From assembly GCA_027482985.1 (NCBI GenBank), contig JAIXVO010000786.1, positions 1 to 27,562 of the forward strand: a stretch of DNA of 27,562 bases. Direction: 5' to 3'. The notes under the pieces were generated by a model. That model was not told where the DNA came from. It saw only the letters and a list, made by a program, of their open reading frames with translations, and did not search any database. Every line of letters begins with the position of its first letter. Position 1 is the stretch's first letter. Shown one piece after another: positions 10,601 through 16,187 of this stretch. Origin of the DNA: Cyanobacteriota bacterium (GTDB lineage Bacteria; Cyanobacteriota; Cyanobacteriia; Leptolyngbyales; Leptolyngbyaceae). The position numbers and the translations under genes are program-made.

Positions 10601-13600
10601 TCAGATCCAGGGTCTCCGACTCAATCAAGCTATAGAGTTCTTCCTGCTCTTTGACAGAGAGCAATGGGATACGACCTGTTACCCGACTGATGAGTTCGGT
10701 GTCTGTTTCTCCTTTGAGTCCTTCTGAAGGGAATGCCAGCTTTGTTTCTAGCTCCGGGTTGTCCTCCAGAATTTCAGTGATAACCTCCTCACCGTAGGGA
10801 TTAAGGAAATCAACCACATTAGACACAGATAAGGCTGACTCACGATCGGCTGTTGTATTGGCATTGAGCGTTGCCATTTTCTTGGACAGAATGGCTCCTA
10901 ACCGCTTCTCAGCCGGAAGATCGCTCATCAGTAGAGTAATTTCTGGTTCCACCACCTGACCGAAGCGATTAACCCGCCCCAACATCTGCATGACCTGGTT
11001 GATGTCACGCTCTGCCTGCGCCATAATTAGATGCCGCTGCTGCTGATCCGCGAACTTTTCTGAGGCGTGAAGGTTAATCCCCGTTGCCCCAGAGCGGTTG
11101 AGGATCAGAACATCGAGTTCGCCCCCATTGAATTGGCTAACCGTTTCAACTTTTGCCTTGGGGCTAACTTCCTTAGTGGAACGCAAGCCATAACCCTGTT
11201 CGCCACTGGAGGTGTAATCGATTGTGTGCTGCCGTCCCGTAATCTCGCCAACGCGATAGCCTTCCTGATCGAGTCGCCACTTGATGTAGTCGATCGAACT
11301 GAGGGGAATCGTAGACAGATCGGTTTCATCGATCAAGGATCTGGCATCTTCATACGTAGCAAGGGCACCGTCCCCCAGTTCGTCATCGGTCATTCGCCTG
11401 CGAACTGCATTTCCTTCATGGTCTTTGATGGTGACATCGCGGGAGCGTTCCAGGTAACGACTGAGAACATCCCCAAAGGAAATATTGATGGCATCGCCTG
11501 GATTCAAACCGTGATCGTCGGCGTACTGTTTGATGAACGCTGCCATCGTGTTGGCAACCGCAATTACAGGCTTCTGCCCTCGCTCAATTGCGGCGATCGC
11601 CTCCTGTACAGTTGCTTCAGCCTTCTGGCACAGCAAGCCCTGGTCGATCACGTTATTCATCAAAGACGTGAAATTGGTAGACCGCGCTCCGGTTTGCCCA
11701 ATAGAGTTGTCTTCGCTGGCAGCTTTGGCTTCTTTTTTGAGTTGTTTGCTGAGTTTTTGAACCGCTTTTTCCTTGGCTAAATCAAACTGGCTGATCGCCC
11801 GCATGATGCCAGAGATGCTATCGGCAATCTCCCGATCCACGCCAACCGTTTTAGCTGCAAAGGTAATTCCTTCAAACGATCGCTCTCGCCTCAGCATTTG
11901 ACCAGAAGCAACAAACTTGGTTGCCATCATTTGCTGAAGCGGAACACCTCCCTCTTTTAGAGTTCTCTGTAATGATGAAATATCGCTCACTGCTGCCGTT
12001 GCATCGGAACGACGAGCATAGAGATCCATCACTGCTGGGTCTTTGACCGCAGTGGCGCTGGCAAAGACAGATCCTGCACTGCGATCGATTAACTCTCGCA
12101 CAAATTCGGAGCGATCCGGGGCATCGCTGACACTCTTCCAGGCTTTCTCTCCGGTACTGCCTCCCGCTTCGTGCGCCTCATCAAAAATAAAGATGGCTCT
12201 GGAAGCAAGTTCTCGCAGGAAATCTCGACGAAAGGGTTCTTCGCTATTAACAGTTTGAAGCTGGCTGTAGGTGGTAAAAACCGCGTTGTAGCTTCCCATC
12301 CCCTGCTCTAGAAGCTGCTGCATTTCTGCCTGCTTCTCGGTTGGGGAAGATGCTCTTAATTTGGTTCCATCTGGCAGATCAAGTGCGGCATTACTATTGG
12401 TAGCAAAGATTTTGACCCCTGGTTTCCCGATGTCTGTCAGGTCTTCCAGCATCGACACATAGAGGTTGGGCTTTTGCGTCACAAAGACGGGGATATAACC
12501 CTGGTTCATCGCGTCCACGATCTGGCTGGCACAGAACCGTCCCTTTCCGTTGCCCGTCTGGTCGCCATTGAGAAATACCTTGTCGCGATCACGCTGCCAG
12601 AAAGCCAGGGCATTTGCGTCAATTTGCTCAGCGTAGAGATACCGCCACATCTGCTCTTTGGATTCGTACCCCAACCGTTGCTGCACAAACGCATCGACAT
12701 CCCCAACGGCTTGCTCTAATTTGTCGAGGGCAATCTGAGCGGCGGTTGCCATGTTTGCAGGGATCAGGGTGCCGGGTGTTCTACCCTGGCTGCGGGGAAT
12801 ATAAGCAACATTTAATGGAGCATCCGAGGCGAGATGCTCTTGCTCTGTGATTGCCATTGGTCGAATCCTTGCTGCTGTATTGGGATGAAGGCTTAATCGC
12901 TGGTCATGCCGTAGGTCAAGTTGGCTAGCCAGTTCTCCAGCGTGAAATTGTCGTGGCTCTCCTGCAAGCCCTGTTGCATCTCTGGGCTGCTCAGTTGAAG
13001 GGGAAATGGGAAATCCAACTCCGTCTCCGCGAAGCGAATCATGAATGTCTCGTTGCGCTCCAGAAATGTCTCTGCCCACTCCTGCGTCCACCACCACAGG
13101 GGTTCGAGTTCCTGGGTCTCGGCGTTCTCGTACAGGCTGGGGGATTCCTGGAGGTAAAGCTGCCTCAACGCCTGAGCCAGCCTGCGATGGGTCTGTACCT
13201 GATCCTCGCCACTCTGTTCCATCCAGGTGTGAATCATCCACTGGATTCGCAGCGTCATCAGTTGTCTGTAGTCCGATTCGCTCATCTGAGTCATCTCTGG
13301 TGAGAGCTTGACCATCAACAATTCTTGATCCCCTACCTCTGGACTCCAGACGAATGGGTAGCTCGCGTAATCCTGATAATCCGGTTGTTTGCTGCTGGAT
13401 TGGCTCATTAGGTAGTAGCTCCTTGAGGGCATCGAATGATTGGTAGATGAGCGGGACATCGGCGGCTGGCAAATCTCTTGAGGCTTGCCCTCTGCCCTCA
13501 ATGACAATGAGGTCGATCGGGAAACCTGCCCCCTGCTTACGGTAAAGGTCGCCCCACACGGAGATGTGCTGGGTGACGTTGTACTGCTGGTAGAGGGCGT

Positions 13601-14375
13601 AAAAGAAGCCCCGGCTCTCGATGGAGTTATAGCGGTTGGAGCGAAGATCTTCGTCTGCCCCAAGCTTGCCTCCGAGGATCAGTACCCCACGCCCGTCATC
13701 CTTCATGGCTTCCAACGCTTTAAAGGCGATCGCATGGTCAATCTGGCGAGTTCCCCTCCGGTTGCCGGGAATCTCAAAGCGTTTAATCTTGCCATTATCA
13801 TCGTGGACAGGTCCGAAAGGCGGGTTGGCGATGACCACATCAAGGGCTTCGGGTGGGCGATACTGGCTGGCATCAAACTGAGTGAGTTGGCGGTAGCCGC
13901 GCTGACCCAGTTCAGCAAAGCGATCGCCATTCAATTCATTGGCAATCACCTGGGCAGGATTAGCTCCAATTAGCAGGGCACCGTTTCCAGCAGTCGGCTC
14001 ATAGATTGTGGTTTCCGGGGTAATTCCTGCCAGGGTAGAGGCAAGATAAGCGATCGGGATGGGAGTGCTGTACGCCTGTTGAAGCACTGACATTGATGAG
14101 CGAACTCCCAGTACAGGCTGACGGTTCAGCAGGTCAACCAGCTTGTCGTATGCCTGGTGAGTAGTTTCTGCTTGGGTAATTAAGGCAGGCGCAACTCGGA
14201 CGATCGCCGCTTCCATTGCCTCATCTACCACTTTGGTAAGCGGACTCCCAGGAGGAATACTTTCGCCTAAGAAATCCTCAGCCTGCTTTCGCGCCTGGTT
14301 GATCCGGGCGTAATTTTCTCCTTGCGATAGCGAACTGTGGAACGCCCGAATTAGGGCTTCCTTGCGCTCATCCAT
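4680..14375 (-). CDS. Giant polyvalent protein: N6-methyltransferase, strawberry-notch helicase, 3'-5' exonuclease, PolA polymerase, DUF3991/TOPRIM
   Basis: A 3231-residue protein of five modules. (1) Adenine methyltransferase, about 80-325: EPTAGNGAL at 126-134 and NPPF at 184-187. (2) A linker, 326-506, which also encodes another protein in the +1 frame. (3) Strawberry-notch/SNF2-type helicase, about 507-1190: GNGKG loop with K611, DEAH 732-735, GRVNRFGQ 1133-1140, followed by a C-terminal extension to about 1560. (4) A segment at about 1757-1811 that resembles DUF6908, then RNase D/PolA-type DEDDy exonuclease with D1932, E1934, D1991, Y2058 and D2062. (5) Family A polymerase: DYSQIELR with D2265, K2318-F2322-Y2326 in the O-helix, HDE with D2435. 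(6) DUF3991-like segment at about 2540-2600 and TOPRIM with E2721 and D2772-D2774-D2776. The last ~380 residues are unassigned. There is no 5' nuclease domain. All catalytic residues listed are present. It lies in the T4SS operon, 15 bp after a small gene. Confidence 0.93.
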   Translation of the reverse strand: MDERKEALIRAFHSSLSQGENYARINQARKQAEDFLGESIPPGSPLTKVVDEAMEAAIVRVAPALITQAETTHQAYDKLVDLLNRQPVLGVRSSMSVLQQAYSTPIPIAYLASTLAGITPETTIYEPTAGNGALLIGANPAQVIANELNGDRFAELGQRGYRQLTQFDASQYRPPEALDVVIANPPFGPVHDDNGKIKRFEIPGNRRGTRQIDHAIAFKALEAMKDDGRGVLILGGKLGADEDLRSNRYNSIESRGFFYALYQQYNVTQHISVWGDLYRKQGAGFPIDLIVIEGRGQASRDLPAADVPLIYQSFDALKELLPNEPIQQQTTGLSGLRELPIRLESRGRGSRIVDGQALTRDDSDERIGLQTTDDAANPVDDSHLDGTEWRGSGTDPSQAGSGVEAALPPGIPQPVRERRDPGTRTPVVVDAGVGRDISGAQRDIHDSLRGDGVGFPISPSTEQPRDATGLAGEPRQFHAGELASQLDLRHDQRLSLHPNTAARIRPMAITEQEHLASDAPLNVAYIPRSQGRTPGTLIPANMATAAQIALDKLEQAVGDVDAFVQQRLGYESKEQMWRYLYAEQIDANALAFWQRDRDKVFLNGDQTGNGKGRFCASQIVDAMNQGYIPVFVTQKPNLYVSMLEDLTDIGKPGVKIFATNSNAALDLPDGTKLRASSPTEKQAEMQQLLEQGMGSYNAVFTTYSQLQTVNSEEPFRRDFLRELASRAIFIFDEAHEAGGSTGEKAWKSVSDAPDRSEFVRELIDRSAGSVFASATAVKDPAVMDLYARRSDATAAVSDISSLQRTLKEGGVPLQQMMATKFVASGQMLRRERSFEGITFAAKTVGVDREIADSISGIMRAISQFDLAKEKAVQKLSKQLKKEAKAASEDNSIGQTGARSTNFTSLMNNVIDQGLLCQKAEATVQEAIAAIERGQKPVIAVANTMAAFIKQYADDHGLNPGDAINISFGDVLSRYLERSRDVTIKDHEGNAVRRRMTDDELGDGALATYEDARSLIDETDLSTIPLSSIDYIKWRLDQEGYRVGEITGRQHTIDYTSSGEQGYGLRSTKEVSPKAKVETVSQFNGGELDVLILNRSGATGINLHASEKFADQQQRHLIMAQAERDINQVMQMLGRVNRFGQVVEPEITLLMSDLPAEKRLGAILSKKMATLNANTTADRESALSVSNVVDFLNPYGEEVITEILEDNPELETKLAFPSEGLKGETDTELISRVTGRIPLLSVKEQEELYSLIESETLDLIAQKQAMGESVLEAQQLDLDARTIAQMEVIPDEATVRNEFTGPVCLEVVDAKVPVKPFSQLEVINTVRENLGLERVKDIAEHDFGRAEEAATQQTREQSEQLRQSTRQYRSEMLPSKHDNYSRDKLNERLNNQYAHVSHILKQFPPGRSVRVVSPEGNITYGVVAKIFQKGHHGSPAAPTNWKAQILTDNHARILMIPLTRFNRGKEGKATTVTAQETNWEGQDIYAAFDLRQKTERLEWQIFQGNLLKAYEKYPNGKFLNYTDHTGGVRQGLIMPASFDIQESLRNEPVTFRDPRQVKAFLTEVTGYQGLVKTLDEVLTLKPQAAARFGSTAAGFVLQTPKSAIGDRFSLDQDIIAACGSDFYSVSDRMEVVVPAERIDRVLDVLMTEQGYALAAFDFKDKAREFLGVKLPELQVITEEPTEVVEVEPEQLDSPTPTTEETPAIQEPTVPLILVDPIEDDYSKQPQPMPLTQSEEQAILPAREQTGGAEKNVAKLLHEAGLASLVLSGEDFHLRIENEPYIPLVIEWHGNQLYLTHYLEQNGDTFIDSEMVFGIHSDGRLQFQETAVQNPFQGGESRYPDRGFAQLFSRNLLHQEFAQAAQETIAKLPAEMRREELKAERPHTVEEGIESEPPIASEPDTSITNKLDVVLVTTIEQLAQTVDRLSDVERLAIDTETSGLDPHQDTVELIQLAAPDQAVTIIQCANFTQEELQPLNQLFGSEAEKVIQNASFDLQMLKSIGLEVKGPIFDTMLASQVIDAGLNQSHKLEAIAQRYLGIDLDKTEQKSDWGGKLTENQVRYATKDVAVLLPLQDALAERLEAKGLTETASLEFRAAIGVAEMEWNGMAINRENLQAWAQTLRDQKARLEPEIQALFQQSDVIQPSLLGDNPPAINLESSKQLLPALQQLGIPVTNTRKETLIPLQEQYPVVAKLLEYRRTTKALSTYAEGYEKLIHPATGRLHPHINQCGAVTGRFSCTSPNLQNVPRDPRIKGCFEPAPGNVLIKADYSQIELRIAAEVSGELRMKEAYRKGQDLHALTASLLLHKSVNQVTKDERRLAKAVNFGLIYGMQAQGFQVYAKTQYDVPLTFSQAQKHRDQFFKAYPGLIDWHDRVKAEQANSCRTLGGRLRQWEGEAPFTEIVNAPVQGTSADITKLAIAQLPANLQGTGAKLLMQVHDEIVLEVPAAHANRAGQILVQTMVEAGQQFLKEVPVEVEAVICDNWAGLNARPVPMLEATVSVDAVEPKPNPSQAMNEAMKQLAATVRELPLDHVAQNLGLTQDKRDAYKWTNEGHTISLYNNNHSFSDWATEVTGKYGAIDLVMHVQGSSYREAVSWLAETQNLTPVIQQAEPPKRAPSCNVRDESQWQAVEQYLTQERKLPLEIIETLHQQGIIAADSRQNVMFFRHELLDSFECGEAIGANLRGTLPNSDGEYFKGLTPGTRREDGFFWIQQGEGVVDRVVLTESPIDAISFAAMDESRETGATVYLSTDGRGAIPVTAIGQVLDQGGELILAQDNDPDGNRQAWSIVQQFPEYPLIRVQPEGYKDWNDCLRDHPQPTWDGQVESDGLWSWYQVAEPEERSGIAQVATEFLAPKNPRPLTDAELEAIAQATNALQNSHTDGIIQPPESIREAELARGQAILDIAERAYAFGEQIGHLQFDGEFWTVKGHQFDISYSPDNGNFFVVSKGESQMTAQRIGQELDPNTTGDVSVADFQAFQETDAALTKLGFHVQQSPAETVAISQVKLEALAVKGQESHPDQTSPSTDTASQTNGQTRLVWEQADPSLNSTESRSLGKPSPQPTLDEVRLWYVQARDIGQSDRYLKRIEEVGKALVQEQQPLSEKALQAMAKDQAKWIAQVETVVDRAQTILALKGQPMAGGTFYGGKQCLLFECDGFLVATAPGRGVQPTEGDRQQLPTEMLSWGRGLILKVEQNTIDCHATRITNSDAARFERFARQVQAEVSHPPQTVGYEHC
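12866..12870 (-). promoter_or_regulatory. Possible internal ribosome-binding site for a helicase-polymerase product
   Basis: AAGGA on the minus strand, 8 bases before an in-frame ATG at 12857 (Met507 of the giant, MAITEQEH), which opens the helicase module. It lies 35 bases after the nested gene's stop. It could give a 2725-residue form lacking the methyltransferase. Confidence 0.4.
12893..13408 (-). CDS. Nested +1-frame gene inside the giant ORF: acidic 171-residue protein
   Basis: Starts at the ATG at 13408 (MSQSSSKQ), with AAGGAG 10 bases upstream, and ends at TAA (12893-12895). The frame is +1 to the giant. It has a normal, folded-protein composition with patterned hydrophobic and Trp residues (WWWTQEWAETFLERNE; TLRIQWMIHTWMEQ). 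By hand count, GC at third positions is 39 of 60 in its first 60 codons. The giant's frame over the same stretch has 21 of 60, and the giant's first 40 codons have 23 of 40. The overlapped giant sequence (about 323-494) is Gly/Arg/Asp/Pro-rich and looks disordered. The protein has 28 acidic and 9 Lys/Arg residues (net about -19), comparable in size and charge to DNA-mimic antirestriction proteins such as ArdA, although I see no ArdA similarity. Function unknown. Alternative: a chance open frame, which codon use argues against. Confidence 0.65.
   Translation of the reverse strand: MSQSSSKQPDYQDYASYPFVWSPEVGDQELLMVKLSPEMTQMSESDYRQLMTLRIQWMIHTWMEQSGEDQVQTHRRLAQALRQLYLQESPSLYENAETQELEPLWWWTQEWAETFLERNETFMIRFAETELDFPFPLQLSSPEMQQGLQESHDNFTLENWLANLTYGMTSD
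13419..13424 (-). promoter_or_regulatory. Shine-Dalgarno site of the nested gene
   Basis: AAGGAG on the minus strand, 10 bases before the ATG at 13408. In the giant's frame these bases fall in Lys-Glu codons of a conserved-looking segment (FDALKELLP), so the match could partly be chance. Confidence 0.5.
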
Positions 14376-14390
14376 GATTGCCTGAGTGAG

Positions 14391-14585
14391 TTACTGGGGT
14401 CGGGATTGGGTGCCAAACATCTGATCGAGCTTGGCTTCAATGTCTGGATCTTCCTCGCGCATTACTGGAGGAGTCTCCTCGTCAAAAACGGCATCCGGAT
14501 CATCAGGAGAGGCTGTTTCTTCTGCTACTTGCTGTTCTAGCCACCATTGCTGCCACTGCGGAGGGAGTTGGTTGGGATCGACCAT
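14391..14585 (-). CDS. Small acidic 64-residue protein
   Basis: A soluble protein with N-terminal Trp/Gln-rich helix (PPQWQQWWLEQQ), an acidic Asp/Glu/Pro middle and a helical end (EAKLDQMFG). It starts 2 bp after the stop of the 531-residue gene and ends 15 bp before the giant gene. GAGG lies 7 bases before the ATG. It has a coding-like composition and sits in a tight operon, so I take it as real. Function unknown; a small partner of either neighbour is a fair guess. Confidence 0.65.
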   Translation of the reverse strand: MVDPNQLPPQWQQWWLEQQVAEETASPDDPDAVFDEETPPVMREEDPDIEAKLDQMFGTQSRPQ

Positions 14586-14587
14586 AT

Positions 14588-16183
14588 CTAACCTCGCTCC
14601 ATTTCTTGATTGAATTGCTGTACGGTGCCACGACTGATCTCATTAGTAGCCAAAGCGAGTGTTGCCTCCTGAGCCATCTCGCCCAGTTGTTGAATCTCTG
14701 GCGGGGTGAAATTGGTTTGAACGCGATCGCCATTGGAGACCAATACATGCCCATTGGGTGTACTGGCAACTAAGCCAGATTCTTGAGGTTGGATGACCAT
14801 CCCTGTTTCAGGGCTTTCCAGTTCCCTCACACCTGTCTGGTCAAAAAAGGTTTGCAGTTGATCCAACACTGCCAGATCCATGTTCTGGTTCTCCTGAATG
14901 TCTGCCTCAACGTTTTGTTCAATCTCCTCAGTTTCTACTTCATCCTCAGTTACCTCGACATGAGCGACCACTGAGCTTGTTACCATTGGTCGCCCCAAAT
15001 CATCCACAGATACCAGAACAACCGGAGATTCAGACAGTACCTCCTGATGAAGTGCCTCAATATTCCCTAGCTGTTGCCCAGTTGTCGCTTCTACCTCGGA
15101 AATGGGACGAAGCTGCATTTCAGGCTGGCGAACTATACCTTCAACTAAGGAGTGCTGTGAAGCTTCTGTTTTATCTAGCTGCTCAAAATCTGAATCTGGG
15201 GGACTGTGAACAACCCCGGCAGGTTTCACTCCATCAGGTTTTAGTTCTGGAGAGTCTGAAACAACGACTAACTCCGCTTTTGTATTCAAAGGTGGTTGAG
15301 TTTGTTGTTCCAGTTTCTTGTGCAGCAGTTGATAGGCTGCGTTTAAGTCTACGGATTGCTCTGTGGAGGATTGCTCTGGGTTACTTCGCAAGTCATCAAA
15401 ATCGAGAATTATTCCTTGTTCTGGGTGTTCTGCGACCATGACTTGTTGCTGATTTCCCAAAACTACCAGGCTGCGCTGCCCGTCTGTCTGTTCCGGCGCA
15501 TAGTGGTCAAGGAGATAATGAGCCAGATCCTCTACCTGCTCAGGAGCTGCATTCACTTCGCCTGTGGCGATCGCCTCTGCTTGAATTCCCACGATCTCTA
15601 GGTACAGGTCATTAACCTTCACTTGACCATCTGCGATCGCCAACCGTTCAATTCCCTCAATCTCAATTCGGGCTGCGCTATTTCCCAGGTCTGGTGGTAG
15701 CGGTTGTGTCGAACCCACTGGATGTTCAAGGCTCTGCCTGAGTGAAGCGATTTGCTCTGGTTGTAGATCCTCTAGAGCTTGAGGCAGAAGTTTCAGAGGA
15801 CGTTCGATAACAGCATCGCCCAGTTGAATCAAGATGGAAGCTTCTGCCGGATCAAGATTGAGAGGTGGTCGGGGCGATAAGGGCAGAGGCTCTAAATCTC
15901 TGTAAGGCAAGGCAGCAAAGTCTTTGCCTTCCAGTTGTAATGGGTCTGCTTGTCCCTCCAACGCCGGGTAAGCTTCCTGTCCACTCAATAGTGGAATCAG
16001 TTCTCCTTCTAAAACTGGCTGCTTTTGCCCTTCCTCTACTTCAATGTCGATCCGAGGAATTGCGTCTGGCTGCTGCCAGCTATTTTCCAAATGAATTTTG
16101 GAGAGCAATCGGGCGATCGCCTCATAAACCTGATTCACATCGTGCTGCACCCGATGGGCAGCACCTGCATCAATAAAAACCAT
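14588..16183 (-). CDS. Unrecognised acidic 531-residue protein
   Basis: I recognise no family. The protein is rich in Glu, Gln, Leu and Pro, strongly acidic, and has no signal peptide or membrane helix. Three parts stand out. Residues 1-45 look helical (HRVQHDVNQVYEAIARLLSKIH). Residues 185-270 look folded, with alternating hydrophobic strands (VNDLYLEIVGIQAEAI, RSLVVLGNQQQVMVAE, QGIILDFDDL). A long disordered acidic stretch then leads to a C-terminal segment with HVLVSNGDRVQTNFTP and a final helix. The GAGGTGA site (16188-16194) overlaps the TGA stop of virD4 and lies 4 bases from the ATG, so it is coupled to virD4. The place between coupling protein and the giant enzyme suggests a cytoplasmic adaptor, for example in substrate presentation; this is inference. 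Confidence 0.85.
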   Translation of the reverse strand: MVFIDAGAAHRVQHDVNQVYEAIARLLSKIHLENSWQQPDAIPRIDIEVEEGQKQPVLEGELIPLLSGQEAYPALEGQADPLQLEGKDFAALPYRDLEPLPLSPRPPLNLDPAEASILIQLGDAVIERPLKLLPQALEDLQPEQIASLRQSLEHPVGSTQPLPPDLGNSAARIEIEGIERLAIADGQVKVNDLYLEIVGIQAEAIATGEVNAAPEQVEDLAHYLLDHYAPEQTDGQRSLVVLGNQQQVMVAEHPEQGIILDFDDLRSNPEQSSTEQSVDLNAAYQLLHKKLEQQTQPPLNTKAELVVVSDSPELKPDGVKPAGVVHSPPDSDFEQLDKTEASQHSLVEGIVRQPEMQLRPISEVEATTGQQLGNIEALHQEVLSESPVVLVSVDDLGRPMVTSSVVAHVEVTEDEVETEEIEQNVEADIQENQNMDLAVLDQLQTFFDQTGVRELESPETGMVIQPQESGLVASTPNGHVLVSNGDRVQTNFTPPEIQQLGEMAQEATLALATNEISRGTVQQFNQEMERG

Positions 16184-16187
16184 TGGC

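Noticed and set aside
11067..11780. A 237-codon plus-strand open frame that reads rather like a protein
   Set aside because: It is antisense to the conserved helicase core, whose motifs are all intact on the minus strand. Mirror frames of strong genes often look protein-like.
12893..13408. The nested product as an ArdA protein
   Set aside because: Length and net charge are alike, but I see no ArdA sequence motif, so the name is not used.
13409..13663. Upstream extension of the nested gene to 13663
   Set aside because: These codons overlap the conserved methyltransferase and are Ser/Thr/Pro-rich shadow sequence; the AAGGAG site supports the start at 13408.
13485..13973. A 162-codon plus-strand open frame
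   Set aside because: Mirror of the methyltransferase core including the NPPF motif; no ribosome-binding site.
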